Shown: positions 7,824 to 17,120 of the stretch, piece after piece
How positions within the stretch are numbered: the stretch's first letter is position 1
Layout: every line of letters starts with the position of its first letter
Origin: Paenibacillus sp. J45TS6
GTDB lineage: Bacteria; Bacillota; Bacilli; Paenibacillales; Paenibacillaceae
Assembly: GCF_018403285.1 (NCBI RefSeq)
Contig: NZ_BOSJ01000029.1
Location: 1-38,724, forward strand
Reading direction: 5' to 3'
DNA: 38,724 nucleotides
The notes under the pieces: generated by a model
Told to the model about the DNA's origin: nothing
What the model saw: only the letters and a program-made list of their open reading frames with translations
Database searches by the model: none
Program-made: the position numbers and the translations under genes

Positions 7824-8168
7824 CTATTCAGATTTTTTTAGTTTTTTAGGTTGAGTCAAATGATAACTTTCACGAACCATCTCATAAATGTCAGGTTTTG
7901 ATAATTCGCCATCGAGATAAACCATGTTCCAGTGTTCTTTATTCATATGATATCCCGGTTGTACATCTGCAAATGTATCTCGCAACGTGCCAGCATGATT
8001 AGGATCACATTTTAAATTGATACACAAACGATCATCGAGACGGAAAATCAGAGCAAAAATCTTTTGATTTTTCTTATGGCGAATCGCTGTCCATCCGTCA
8101 CCAAATGGATGATCTTCATAGGAGTCTGGATACGACAAACAGTGTTCTACAATGTCCTTCATATTCAT
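7824..8168 (-). CDS. MmcQ/YjbR family protein
   Basis: A 114-residue protein of the MmcQ/YjbR (CyaY-like fold) group, often labelled DNA-binding although the biochemical role is poorly defined. The signatures are HCLSYPDSYEDHPFGDGWTA at the N-terminus, INLKCDPNHA in the middle and EHWNMVYLDG near residue 85, all typical in spacing and length. I favour ATG 8168 because GAGG lies 8 bases upstream; an ATG at 8174 is too close to that site. It converges with the upstream ParB-like gene and diverges from the small membrane protein gene. Confidence 0.85.
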   Translation of the reverse strand: MNMKDIVEHCLSYPDSYEDHPFGDGWTAIRHKKNQKIFALIFRLDDRLCINLKCDPNHAGTLRDTFADVQPGYHMNKEHWNMVYLDGELSKPDIYEMVRESYHLTQPKKLKKSE

Positions 8169-8285
8169 ATACATAACCTCATCTTCATTTTAATTTTGTA
8201 TTCATTGTTATTAAACACGAATCAAAAATATATATAACCATAAATAATACCATATATTCAACATCAAAATTTAGGGGGAAACAGA

Positions 8286-8621
8286 ATGGAATTTAAATTT
8301 GGGGATGCTTCTATACTTCTACCTCCTTTACAAATTACGATCATCGCAGCAATCATTCTTTTCCTATTAGTCAGATGGAGCAAGCAATTAGAAACAAGAC
8401 GGTTTACGGTTTTCTTTTACTTTTTCATTAGCACTTCCATTACTCCGATTTTTTCTAGTGGTACAAGGGAAGGTGTTTTTGAGCTATGGATTCCATTAGG
8501 ATTTTTAGTGGTTTTATTTTATTTGTTTCGCAGCAAAAGAAATCATCCTTCTAAAATGAAAGCGAGTATTTTAGGACTTTCCATTGCAATCTATCAGTTA
8601 ATTCTTCAATATAATGGATAG
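8286..8621 (+). CDS. Hypothetical membrane protein
   Basis: A 111-residue protein with predicted transmembrane helices at about 13-30, 41-57, 66-83 and 92-108. AGGGGGA precedes the ATG at 8286. No catalytic motif is visible and I do not recognise the family. It is a single gene ending before a strong bidirectional hairpin. Confidence 0.65.
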   Translation: MEFKFGDASILLPPLQITIIAAIILFLLVRWSKQLETRRFTVFFYFFISTSITPIFSSGTREGVFELWIPLGFLVVLFYLFRSKRNHPSKMKASILGLSIAIYQLILQYNG

Positions 8622-8697
8622 ATTTTGATATTCCACAATGAACCAATGGCTTAACAAGAGCTCACTATTTTAACTCAGGTTGATCAAAACGAAATCC

Positions 8698-8743
8698 AAA
8701 GAAGACTCCAAACCACTGTAGAAGTGGAGCTGGAGTCTTCTTT
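8698..8743. terminator. Bidirectional terminator between convergent genes
   Basis: AAAGAAGACTCCA (8698-8710) pairs perfectly over 13 bp with TGGAGTCTTCTTT (8731-8743). The loop itself contains a smaller hairpin. It lies between the plus-strand membrane gene and the end of the minus-strand gln operon and can serve both. Confidence 0.85.
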
Positions 8744-8751
8744 GGGCTGTG

Positions 8752-9402
8752 TTAAGTCATTCGTGCTTCAAGCCGCCGTGCCACGATGGACAGCGTGTAG
8801 TTGATGACGAAATACAGTATGGCTGCGAGCAGCAGGGCAGGAATGACGTAATCGAAGCTCTGACCACCGAGGATCTGCACATTGTGCATTAGCTCCGGCA
8901 GGGAGATGATGATCGCCAGTGAAGTATCCTTTAACAAGGAGATGAACTGGCTCACCATTGGAGGCGACATGCGCCGTAAAGCCTGTGGCATGATGATACC
9001 GCCAAGTGTCTGCATGTAGCTCAGTCCAGAGGAACGAGCCGCTTCCACCTGACCACGTTCAACCGATTTGAGTCCGCTGCGGACAATCTCAGCGATCATG
9101 GCACCTTCAAAAAGACTAAGTCCAACAACCGTGGACCAGAAGACTGACATTTTGATCCCAAGTTGGGGCAACACGATATGAATGAAGAAAATGATCAGCA
9201 GCAGCGGCAGATTCCGGATGATATCCACGACGACTGCCACAATCTGTGACAGGACGGGGATGCGGGTATATCGAACGGTACCGAGCACGGTACCAAGTAC
9301 AAAGCTAAATACAATCGATAAGCCTGCCACTTGCAGGGTGATCAGGAATCCTTGCAGCAAGAAACGAAGGTTGGGCCAGGCGTAGGCCCCGCTAAAGTCC
9401 AT
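8752..9402 (-). CDS. glnP: Polar amino acid ABC transporter permease (GlnP-like)
   Basis: Inner-membrane permease of a glutamine-type ABC importer, about 216 residues with about five helices. It is the last gene of the four-gene set. The EAA loop that contacts the ATPase is visible as GQVEAARSSGLSYMQTLGGI at about 118-137. The frame is open back to 9534, but that would overlap the upstream permease gene. AAGGAGG lies 9 bases before ATG 9402 (MDFSGAYAW), which I use. An ATG at 9408 is only 3 bases from the site. The gene order glnQ-H-M-P matches Bacillus subtilis; the substrate (Gln, Glu or similar) is inferred from order only. Confidence 0.88.
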   Translation of the reverse strand: MDFSGAYAWPNLRFLLQGFLITLQVAGLSIVFSFVLGTVLGTVRYTRIPVLSQIVAVVVDIIRNLPLLLIIFFIHIVLPQLGIKMSVFWSTVVGLSLFEGAMIAEIVRSGLKSVERGQVEAARSSGLSYMQTLGGIIMPQALRRMSPPMVSQFISLLKDTSLAIIISLPELMHNVQILGGQSFDYVIPALLLAAILYFVINYTLSIVARRLEARMT

Positions 9403-9454
9403 AATCATCGGCCTCCTTCTGTAAGTAGGACAAGGTTTGGGATGACTGTCTGTT

Positions 9455-10177
9455 TTACATGGTGACCTGACCCGCTTTATTGTTCTTTTTAGGTTTGACT
9501 TTGGTACTGCTGGCATCAGCATCACTTTGCCCAAATCGGCGTTCCATATAGTGAACTAGGAAGCTGAGCGGCAAAGTGAGCACCAGGTAGAACAGGGCAA
9601 CAATGGTGTAGACGCTCAGCGGCAGGAACGTATCTGAATTGATCAGATCGGCAAAATACATCAGATCCATGCCAGCTACGACTGCAAGAATGGATGAGTT
9701 TTTGACCAGATTAATAAACTGGTTGCCAATGGAGGGCAATACAATCTTGATCGCTTGCGGCAAAACGATCAGGTTCATAGCCTGTACATAGGACAGACCG
9801 GAAGATCTCGCGGCCTCTAACTGTCCACGAGGAATCGTCTGAATACCCGCCCGGATTGCTTCGGCAATAAAAGCAGCCGTATAGATGGTCAGACCGAGTG
9901 TACCCGAGATGAACCCATCAAGTGAAATGCCGAGTGCCGGTAATCCAAGATAGAAAAAGAACACGACTAGCAGCAAAGGGATGTTACGGATAAACTCCAC
10001 AAAAGCCGTTCCGATCCAGTTGAGCGGTTTGATGGGGGATATCCGAAAGATGGCTATGATTGCACCAAGAATAAAGCTGCCAATCAAGGCCATGATGCTC
10101 ACCTGGATGGTATTGATAAAACCTTCCAGGAATCGATCAGAGTGTTTGAATAGTACGCTGAAGTCCAATTTGCCCAT
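9455..10177 (-). CDS. glnM: Polar amino acid ABC transporter permease (GlnM-like)
   Basis: A 240-residue permease, partner of the downstream glnP product. It has five to six helices and the EAA loop GQLEAARSSGLSYVQAMNLI at about 142-161. The loop is nearly identical to that of GlnP, as expected for two permeases on one ATPase. GGAGG lies 10 bases before the ATG. A lysine-rich tail follows the last helix. It is separated from glnH by a 104-bp gap holding a long hairpin, and glnP follows 52 bp downstream. Confidence 0.9.
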   Translation of the reverse strand: MGKLDFSVLFKHSDRFLEGFINTIQVSIMALIGSFILGAIIAIFRISPIKPLNWIGTAFVEFIRNIPLLLVVFFFYLGLPALGISLDGFISGTLGLTIYTAAFIAEAIRAGIQTIPRGQLEAARSSGLSYVQAMNLIVLPQAIKIVLPSIGNQFINLVKNSSILAVVAGMDLMYFADLINSDTFLPLSVYTIVALFYLVLTLPLSFLVHYMERRFGQSDADASSTKVKPKKNNKAGQVTM

Positions 10178-10207
10178 GCTCGCGAAGCCTCCGTTCTCAA
10201 GAGGTTG

Positions 10208-10262
10208 AAACGGCGACTAATGTCCTGCCCATGCATGCATAATACAGGAGAATTCGCCGTTT
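10208..10262 (-). promoter_or_regulatory. Intercistronic stem-loop between glnH and glnM
   Basis: AAACGGCGA (10208-10216) pairs with TCGCCGTTT (10254-10262). Inside it TCCTG (10223-10227) pairs with CAGGA (10245-10249), and the tip holds the self-complementary ATGCATGCAT. There is no T-tract. In binding-protein transporter operons such structures often protect the upstream mRNA and keep binding-protein levels above permease levels. That role is inference here. Confidence 0.6.
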
Positions 10263-10281
10263 TAACCATCATTAATCGGGG

Positions 10282-11097
10282 TTACTCGGGCTTGCTGCCA
10301 AGCCATTTCTCATGCAATGTATCATATTCACCGCTGTCCTTCATACTTTTAAGCAGGCTGTTCACTTCTTCGACGAAGGCAGTATCGCCTTTGCGAATCG
10401 CCATGCCGTAAGGTTCACTCGTGAAATTCCCGCCAACCAGCTTGTAGTTGTTATCCGTCTGCTGCATGCCGATCAGAATGATGTTATCAGTCGTTAGAGC
10501 TTCGCCTTTACCTGCTTTGAGGGCTGTGAAGGCATCCTGATAATTGTCGTATTCGAGCACCTCGGCACTCGGAGCTTTTTCGCGAATGTTTTGCGCAGAA
10601 GTCGAACCTTTGACAGCAAGCACCTTCACACCGCTGAGACTTTCTAGACCCGTAATCGTGCTGTCATTTTTTACTAGCAGGGACTGCCCGGCTTCAAAAT
10701 AAACATCGCTGAAATCCACTTGTTCCTTGCGTTCATCCGTAATTGTCATCGTAGCGATGATGAGATCGATGTCACCGTTTTGCAACATTGGAATGCGCGT
10801 TTTGGACGTTACTTCTTTTAATTCCACCTTCGTTTCATCCCCAAGAATCTGTTTGGCGAGTGCTTTGGCAATATCAATATCAAATCCTTCGACTTCGCCG
10901 CTTGCGGGGTCTTTCAAACCGAATAATTTAGTATCGTATTTGACGCCGGCAATAAGCTTGCCCCGCTCTTTAATTTGTTCAATTGTGCCTTTGGCTTCTG
11001 TATTCCCACCAGAGCCACCACTCGTGCTGCAACCGGACAATACAAGGGATAGAATTAAAACAAACATAAACGACGGCCACTTCAATACATTTTTCAT
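10282..11097 (-). CDS. glnH: Amino acid ABC transporter substrate-binding lipoprotein (GlnH-like)
   Basis: A 271-residue extracellular binding lipoprotein. It has a signal peptide ending in the lipobox LSGC (Cys23), a Gly/Ser linker, then a family 3 periplasmic-binding fold. Typical blocks are GFDIDIAKALAKQIL (about 72-86), ATMTITDERKEQVDFSDVYF (about 115-134) and the KGSTSAQN segment. The ligand is probably glutamine, glutamate or another polar amino acid, by family and operon order. GAAAGGGGT precedes the ATG. It is the second gene of the set, 32 bp after glnQ. Confidence 0.9.
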   Translation of the reverse strand: MKNVLKWPSFMFVLILSLVLSGCSTSGGSGGNTEAKGTIEQIKERGKLIAGVKYDTKLFGLKDPASGEVEGFDIDIAKALAKQILGDETKVELKEVTSKTRIPMLQNGDIDLIIATMTITDERKEQVDFSDVYFEAGQSLLVKNDSTITGLESLSGVKVLAVKGSTSAQNIREKAPSAEVLEYDNYQDAFTALKAGKGEALTTDNIILIGMQQTDNNYKLVGGNFTSEPYGMAIRKGDTAFVEEVNSLLKSMKDSGEYDTLHEKWLGSKPE

Positions 11098-11129
11098 TTG
11101 GTAAAGACCCCTTTCAAAATGGATATTTA

Positions 11130-11858
11130 TCAGTGGTGAATCAGACGACTCAGGAATTGCCTGGCCCGTTCTTCTCTTGGGTTGTCGAAAAATTCAGCAG
11201 CAGAGGCTTCTTCTACAATTCTGCCTTCATCCATAAAGATAACTCGGTCTGCGACCTCGCGAGCAAAACCCATCTCATGGGTAACAACGACCATCGTCAT
11301 CCCGTTGTGGGCAAGAGACCGCATAACATCTAGAACTTCACCGATCATTTCGGGATCCAGCGCAGAGGTGGGTTCGTCAAAAAGCATGATTTTCGGCTCC
11401 ATGGCGAGACCTCTTGCTATGGCTACACGCTGCTGTTGTCCACCGGACAACTGGGAAGGGTAACTGTCTGCCTTGTCCGCAATGCCTACCCGGGTCAGAT
11501 ACTTCATCGCTGTAGAGGCTGCCTGTTCTTTGGACTGTTTACGCACCTTTGTGGGTGCAAGGGTAATGTTATCGATGACTTTTTTGTGAGGATAGAGATT
11601 GAAGTGTTGAAATACCATGCCGATGTCACGGCGGAAGAGGTTGATGTCCACCTTTTTCTGATGTAAAGGGACACCACTGACGACAAGTTCACCTTCGGTA
11701 ATTGTCTCCAGACGATTGATGCAGCGGAGCAATGTGCTTTTGCCTGAGCCGGAAGGGCCGATAATGACAACGACCTCTCCTTCTTCAATGTGAAGATGAA
11801 TATCTTTGAGGACATGAAAATGGCCATAATGCTTCTGTACACCTCTAAATTCAATCAA
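11130..11858 (-). CDS. glnQ: Polar amino acid ABC transporter ATP-binding protein (GlnQ-like)
   Basis: A 242-residue ATPase that powers the importer from the cytoplasmic face. All motifs are intact: Walker A GPSGSGKS (34-41), Q-loop Gln84, signature LSGGQ (137-141), Walker B IMLFDE (157-162) and H-loop His194 in VVTHEMGF. The start is a TTG at 11858 with AAAGGA 9 bases upstream. It is the first gene of the glnQ-glnH-glnM-glnP transcript. The promoter should lie in the long gap upstream, but I see no convincing -35/-10 or TnrA-type site. Confidence 0.92.
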   Translation of the reverse strand: MIEFRGVQKHYGHFHVLKDIHLHIEEGEVVVIIGPSGSGKSTLLRCINRLETITEGELVVSGVPLHQKKVDINLFRRDIGMVFQHFNLYPHKKVIDNITLAPTKVRKQSKEQAASTAMKYLTRVGIADKADSYPSQLSGGQQQRVAIARGLAMEPKIMLFDEPTSALDPEMIGEVLDVMRSLAHNGMTMVVVTHEMGFAREVADRVIFMDEGRIVEEASAAEFFDNPREERARQFLSRLIHH

Positions 11859-12636
11859 GAAATCCCATCCTTTCTGCTACGTATGTTTGAAAAGGAATAT
11901 CTAGGAATTAAATTGGAAGTTGTTTAATCATACATACTCATCAATAGCTACAAACAATGAGTCTCATAGAGCTGAAGTCAGTAATTACGTGAATTAATGA
12001 TCATGAAACTAAATTTGTTGTTACAAAAGCTGACGTAGGAGAAACTATTCTACTGTTTCTTTACAGAAATTGAAGTACATATATAGAGTATACGGGAAGG
12101 GATGCTTACTTTATGACTCTGACCATAAAAACAAACAACATCCAATTATTAATCATACATGGTTAAAAAACTCAATCTTATGCCATAACGTATTGATATG
12201 ATCAGCGAGAATACGCTTTTCAGTACGTATTGCTATTATTTTAGACAGTCCAATCTATTTATAGCTGGAAAGGTTGCAATGAACGAGGAATATATATTTA
12301 TATTACTTCCCACTTGATCGTGGAGAAGGCACTGTATCTATTTGAAGGATTATGAAGTGAGTTTACCTGTCATCCCTATCCGGGATGACATGATCAAATT
12401 ACGGGTTATGGAGCAGTAGAGAGAGATAAGCAGTACGGTTGAATTGAAATGGGGCGGTAACGAGGAAAATCCAGAAAAAAGAAGTGCTCATGATGGGTAT
12501 GGATGTCGCTCTTCGGGGCGATCGCCGCTGGTATTATCCATAAATGAACAAGCAAAATCCCGATCCGATTGTGTTTGCATCCGGACCGGGATTTTTATGA
12601 TGTATTCTAGCTTAATTGTATGTTGTGTAATCGAGG
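11859..12636. other. Long intergenic region with short decayed frames
   Basis: No supported gene lies in these 778 bases. It holds the leader of the gln operon on the minus strand. Two unbroken but startless short frames lie on the plus strand: 12332-12418 (CIYLKDYEVSLPVIPIRDDM...) and one ending about 12543 (MMGMDVALRGDRRWYYP). They look like tails of lost genes; I cannot assign them. A near-palindrome AGAAAC-N9-GTTTCT is at 12040-12060. Confidence 0.4.
12555..12596. terminator. Terminator hairpin downstream of the aldo-keto reductase gene
   Basis: AAATCCCG-A-TCCG (12555-12567) pairs with CGGA-C-CGGGATTT (12582-12594), with one mismatch. A T-run follows on the plus strand and an A/T-rich flank on the minus strand. 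It lies about 40 bp beyond the stop of the minus-strand reductase and may act in both directions. Confidence 0.75.
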
Positions 12637-13464
12637 TTAAAAGTTAAAGTTGTCCGGATCGGAACCAAAGCGCTTATTCTCGTTCAATTGATTAATGCGC
12701 TCGATTTCTTCCGTGGTCAGCTCAAAATCAAACAGGTCCGCATTATCGCGGATGCGCTGCGGTGTAACGGATTTAGGTATGGTAACTATACCATTTTGCA
12801 GATCCCAACGCAGAATGACCTGTGCTGGTGACTTGCTGTACTTGGCAGCGATGTCCTGTAGAAGCGGATGCTCGAGCAAATTTCCCTGACCCAGTGGAGA
12901 CCAAGCTTCAATCTGGATCTGATGTTTGCTGCAATACTCCCGAAGCTCCGTTTGGGTCAACAGCGGATGGAGTTCTACCTGATTCACAGCAGGTTTAATC
13001 GTGCTATCTGTCATCAGGTCTTCTAGATGGTGGATCTGGAAGTTACTCACCCCAATGGCGCGAATGCGTCCTTCCTTATGGAGTTTTTCCAGTGCTCTCC
13101 ATGTATCCTTGTACTTGCCTTTGACAGGCCAGTGAATCAGATAAAGATCTAGATATTCGAGGCCCAGTCGTTCCATGCTTGCTTCAAAAGCTGCCAGTGT
13201 GGATTCGTAACCTTGGTCCCCGTTCCACACTTTAGTGGTAATGAACAGATCCTCGCGGGCGATTCCGGATTCACGAATACCTTGAGCTACACCTGTTTCG
13301 TTGTTATACGCTTTCGCTGTATCGATACTGCGATAACCTGCCTGAATGGCCGTTTTGACGACTTCAACTACTTCTTCTCCATCCTTAACCTTAAATACAC
13401 CAAAACCCAGCCAAGGCATTTTAACTCCATTATAAAGTGTTGTTGTGTCCTGCACATGTTTCAT
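12637..13464 (-). CDS. Aldo/keto reductase (YvgN-type glyoxal reductase-like)
   Basis: A 275-residue NADPH-dependent oxidoreductase, cytoplasmic. The catalytic tetrad is visible: Asp48 ([10 protein letters not shown]), Tyr53, Lys78 (TTKVW) and His111 (LIHWPV). The cofactor-binding segment [13 protein letters not shown] is near the C-terminus, which ends in DPDNFNF. That ending is typical of the AKR5G group including B. subtilis YvgN/YtbE, which reduce methylglyoxal, glyoxal and other aldehydes. AGAGGAGG precedes the ATG by 11 bases. It is a single gene with its own terminator. Confidence 0.93.
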   Translation of the reverse strand: MKHVQDTTTLYNGVKMPWLGFGVFKVKDGEEVVEVVKTAIQAGYRSIDTAKAYNNETGVAQGIRESGIAREDLFITTKVWNGDQGYESTLAAFEASMERLGLEYLDLYLIHWPVKGKYKDTWRALEKLHKEGRIRAIGVSNFQIHHLEDLMTDSTIKPAVNQVELHPLLTQTELREYCSKHQIQIEAWSPLGQGNLLEHPLLQDIAAKYSKSPAQVILRWDLQNGIVTIPKSVTPQRIRDNADLFDFELTTEEIERINQLNENKRFGSDPDNFNF

Positions 13465-13610
13465 GGTCCGAAATTCCTCCTCTGATTTGATTTATGATTC
13501 CATTATGTAATTACTCTGCTGAACGACAGCCGGTGGGAATAGATGGCTGCCTGTACTTGATTATACTAGAAAAATAATTATAATACCGACCTGATGCACA
13601 AATAGTTAAA

Positions 13611-13873
13611 ATGGGTAATGTGACGAAGCAGAAGAGGAAGCAGTAGAATATCTGAAAAATAAATATGAACTGGATGTCGTGATCACGTATAAAGAGTTAT
13701 TACCTGAGATGGCGCTCGATTCTATTGCTATGGAAGGACATGTTATGGAACAGGAAGCACAAAAATTTACGATCTCGTATGACTATGTGGATAAAGAAAT
13801 CGAAAACTTTGGCATGAGTCCAGAAATTAAGAAAGTAATTATAGCTAAGGGATATGATCCGTTAATCAAATGA
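13611..13873 (+). pseudogene. Decayed small gene, C-terminal part open
   Basis: From 13622 the frame DEAEEEAVEYLKNKYELDVV continues unbroken to TGA 13873, with no stop for 83 codons. It has no start codon before a GTG at 13679 that lacks a ribosome site. An ATG at 13611 begins MGNVTKQKRKQ in another frame, so a frameshift near 13620 could have removed the N-terminus. The readable part is acidic and soluble. I do not recognise it. It shares ATGA with the next relic, as in a translationally coupled pair. Confidence 0.45.
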
Positions 13874-14007
13874 TAATTCAGGCCCAAAGTGAAGATTGGA
13901 GTGCTGCTTTTTAAGGTGACGAGGTACATACAATAAGATATATAGGTGAAGAAGAGAACGTTGAGAATATTTCATATCTATTTAAAAACGTTATAAAAAG
14001 TTGCTAA
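13870..14007 (+). pseudogene. Second decayed small gene, coupled to the previous one
   Basis: ATG 13870 overlaps the upstream TGA (ATGA). The frame reads MIIQAQSEDWSAAF, stops at TAA 13912-13914, then continues in the same frame (GDEVHTIRYIGEEENVENIS...) to TAA 14005-14007. One nonsense change would explain a former protein of about 44 residues, unless it was longer. Family unknown. Confidence 0.35.
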
Positions 14008-14074
14008 GAATCGTACCTTTGGATATGATAATCTAATACTTAATATAGGTTTAATCGATGATAAAGGAAAGTGA

Positions 14075-14824
<750 letters not shown>

Positions 14825-14831
14825 AATTCAA

Positions 14832-14866
14832 GAGGTCGATTTCCAACCCGGAAATCGACTCTTTTT
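14832..14866 (+). terminator. Rho-independent terminator after map
   Basis: GAGGTCGATTTCC and GGAAATCGACTC pair over about 12 bp with one bulged base and a short loop. TTTTT follows directly. It begins 8 bp after the stop. Confidence 0.92.
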
Positions 14867-15021
14867 GTTGTCGTTCCTTGACAACCCATATCTAATCCTT
14901 TCAATTGTATGCATGTGCATGTATATAATTGAAGATAAACGGATGGATTCATATGCATTCATCGAACTCATCTTTTTACATATCACTGCTAGTAATTAAT
15001 ATTCAGTCGGAGGTTAATGAA

Positions 15022-16062
15022 ATGTCTTATACAGAATCTGTACAACCCTTATTCCGTCCATATACTCTAGGAAATCTTACACTATCAAATCGTATCGTGA
15101 TGGCACCAATGACGCGAAATCTGTCTCCTAATGGGATCCCTGGGCCAGACGTAGCTGCATATTACCGCCGAAGAGCAGAAAATAACGTTGGTCTAATCGT
15201 GACAGAAGGCACAATTGTTGATCATGCGGATTCATCTTATCAAGAAAATGTTCCTTTCATTTATGGTAAGGAAGCATTAGAAGGCTGGGCAAACGTTGTT
15301 TCGGAAGTGCATGAAGCAGGAGGGAAGATCATTCCTCAAATTTGGCATATGGGTGCTAGAAAAAACGTTAATGATTATTCTGAATCTGAAGTTGTTGAAA
15401 TCGTTAATGCTTTTGCTCAAGCAGCTTCTAATGCAAAACGCACTGGGTTTGATGGCATCGAAATCCATGGTGCACATGGCTACTTAGTTGACCAGTTCTT
15501 CTGGGAGAAAACAAACGAACGCACAGATCGCTATGGCGGCAGCCTGGTTGCTCGCACACGTTTTGCTGAAGAAGTTGTTAAAGCTTGTCGTGATGCAGTA
15601 GGCCCTGATTTTACAATTATACTGCGTATTTCGCAGTGGAAAGAATCCGACTTTACCGCTAAACTAGCTAGAACTCCAGACGAATTAAAACAATTCCTCA
15701 CACCACTAGTTGAAGCAGGAGTAGATATCTTCCATTGTTCCACCCGCCGATTCTGGGAGCCGGAATTTGAAGGCTCCGATTTGAACCTTGCAGGTTGGGT
15801 TAAACAAATTACGGGAAAACCAACGATTACTGTTGGCTCGATTGGCTTGGACGGTGATTTTATTTCACTATTCAAAGAAGGTAAAGGTGCTAGTAACGTA
15901 GGGATCGAAGGTTTAGTTCAGAAGTTGGAAAATGATGAATTTGATCTGGTTGCTATCGGTAGAGCCTTATTAGTAGATCCTGAGTGGGTAACTAAAATTC
16001 GAGAAGGACGATTGGATGACTTAGTTCCTTTCACAGCTGAAGCGCTTAAGACACTGTATTAA
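15022..16062 (+). CDS. NADH:flavin oxidoreductase, Old Yellow Enzyme-like
   Basis: A 346-residue FMN-dependent ene-reductase-type TIM barrel. Visible family blocks are SNRIVMAPMTRN (about 25-36), EGTIVDHADSSYQ (about 62-74), IPQIWHMG with His109, GFDGIEIHGAHGYLVDQFFW with His149 and His152, TDRYGGS, and ITVGSIGLDGDF near 268. It belongs to the subgroup that keeps RFWEPEFEGSDLNLAGW. Between WHMGAR and EIVNAFAQAA only about 13 residues remain; relatives I know have a longer loop with a GPSG motif, so an in-frame deletion is likely. GGAGGT lies 7 bases before ATG 15022, although the frame is open from 14929. It converges with a MerR regulator gene. Confidence 0.9.
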   Translation: MSYTESVQPLFRPYTLGNLTLSNRIVMAPMTRNLSPNGIPGPDVAAYYRRRAENNVGLIVTEGTIVDHADSSYQENVPFIYGKEALEGWANVVSEVHEAGGKIIPQIWHMGARKNVNDYSESEVVEIVNAFAQAASNAKRTGFDGIEIHGAHGYLVDQFFWEKTNERTDRYGGSLVARTRFAEEVVKACRDAVGPDFTIILRISQWKESDFTAKLARTPDELKQFLTPLVEAGVDIFHCSTRRFWEPEFEGSDLNLAGWVKQITGKPTITVGSIGLDGDFISLFKEGKGASNVGIEGLVQKLENDEFDLVAIGRALLVDPEWVTKIREGRLDDLVPFTAEALKTLY

Positions 16063-16084
16063 TTAAAAAATAGGCTATAAAAAA

Positions 16085-16111
16085 AGGCTGGGAATTCTCC
16101 AGCCTTTTTTT
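16085..16111 (+). terminator. Rho-independent terminator after the flavin reductase
   Basis: AGGCTGG (16085-16091) pairs with CCAGCCT (16099-16105), extended by the flanking A-run and T-run. TTTTTTT follows. It lies about 20 bp past the stop. Confidence 0.92.
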
Positions 16112-16191
16112 GTTGAGATATCCCGAAAACGATATATTAACGGGCAGATCGCATAATAAATGGATCTGACTTGCACCTGAGGTCGACACTT

Positions 16192-16998
16192 TTAAATCTC
16201 GATTCTCACCTGAATTTCTGTTAGAAATTCTTCACTATTTATTGTATCTCGATTATCAATTTCATATATTTCAAAAGGGTCACTTAATATCGGGTACCCT
16301 TTTTCTTTTGCGAAGTTTAGAACATCAAGTATTCTATCTGAGCTTTGACGATAATCTCCTCGGTAGTAGAGAGAGAGGTATTCACCGGCAGGAAGAACAA
16401 AATCATATTCTAACTCATCATACTCGAGAATAAAAAAGACAGCGTTAAATACCTCTTTTTCCCCCTTATATAGGTCTTCAACTGATACAGATGCACCAAA
16501 GAGTTGATTGCCGAAATCTCGAATTTTGCTTTCATGCTTTTTGTGTAGCTTTTTAATAGCAAAATCCATCTCTTCATCCCGGGTAATACGGGTATCTAGA
16601 TGCAAGCAAGGTCGTTCCGGAAATGATTTGATCGAGAATTCACCAGTTGTAATTTGCATCGCTGTAGTTAGTACATTTATTCTTTCCTGAATCATCCGTT
16701 GTTTCGTCTCAAGACTACGTAGCTGTTCACTAACTAGATCTTTTTCTTTATGTAATAAATAAAGAGTGTTTTCGATACTTTGATGATCCAAATAATCTTT
16801 TATTTGTTGCATAGTAAAATCCAATTGGCGAAGATCGCGGATCACGTTTAACTTGTATATGTCCTTCAGTCCGTAAAGCCTATATCCGTTCGTGTCACGG
16901 CGAGGTACAAGCACACCTATCTTTTCATAATATCGCAAAGAATCTACACCGATTCCATATAGCTTTGATATTTCATTGATCTTATAATACTCTTTCAA
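16192..16998 (-). CDS. MerR-family transcriptional regulator with C-terminal effector domain
   Basis: A 268-residue regulator. The N-terminal winged helix (about 1-72) carries YYKINEISKLYGIGVDSLRY then YEKIGVLVP and YRLYGLKDIYKLN. A dimerising coiled coil follows (about 78-112). The C-terminal about 120-268 looks like a GyrI-like ligand-binding domain (SLYYRGDYRQSSDRI), as in BmrR-type multidrug-responsive regulators. The start is TTG 16998 with AGAGAGGT 9 bases upstream. Its own promoter region contains a 21-bp near-palindrome suited to MerR binding. Targets may be itself and the divergent GNAT gene; the convergent flavin reductase is a less direct candidate. Confidence 0.88.
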   Translation of the reverse strand: MKEYYKINEISKLYGIGVDSLRYYEKIGVLVPRRDTNGYRLYGLKDIYKLNVIRDLRQLDFTMQQIKDYLDHQSIENTLYLLHKEKDLVSEQLRSLETKQRMIQERINVLTTAMQITTGEFSIKSFPERPCLHLDTRITRDEEMDFAIKKLHKKHESKIRDFGNQLFGASVSVEDLYKGEKEVFNAVFFILEYDELEYDFVLPAGEYLSLYYRGDYRQSSDRILDVLNFAKEKGYPILSDPFEIYEIDNRDTINSEEFLTEIQVRIEI

Positions 16999-17039
16999 TA
17001 TATTTCTACCTCTCTAAAATTCTCACTCATAAAAGCTTG

Positions 17040-17060
17040 ACCTTAGTATTATACCAGGGT
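17040..17060. promoter_or_regulatory. MerR-type operator within a divergent promoter region
   Basis: ACCTTAGTATTATACCAGGGT is a near-perfect palindrome about T17050 (ACC...GTAT-T-ATAC...GGT). On the minus strand TTGCAT and TATAAT, 19 bp apart, would drive the MerR gene, with TATAAT inside the palindrome. On the plus strand TTGACC is followed after 19 bp by TAGTGT, toward the GNAT gene. Long 19-bp spacers are characteristic of MerR-controlled promoters. The assignment to this regulator is inference from position. Confidence 0.65.
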
Positions 17061-17120
17061 TTAGTGTGATTTATGCAAGTTTGATATATCATAAAACACA
17101 ATGCAGCTGGAGTGAATGTT

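Noticed and set aside
10727-11104. 125-codon plus-strand frame
   Set aside because: Antisense to glnH, which has a lipobox and family motifs.
11859-12120. TnrA or GlnR site upstream of glnQ
   Set aside because: I looked for TGTnA-N7-TnACA and found no good match.
12444-12647. 67-codon plus-strand frame before the aldo-keto reductase
   Set aside because: It runs through the reductase terminator hairpin, has low-quality composition and no ribosome site.
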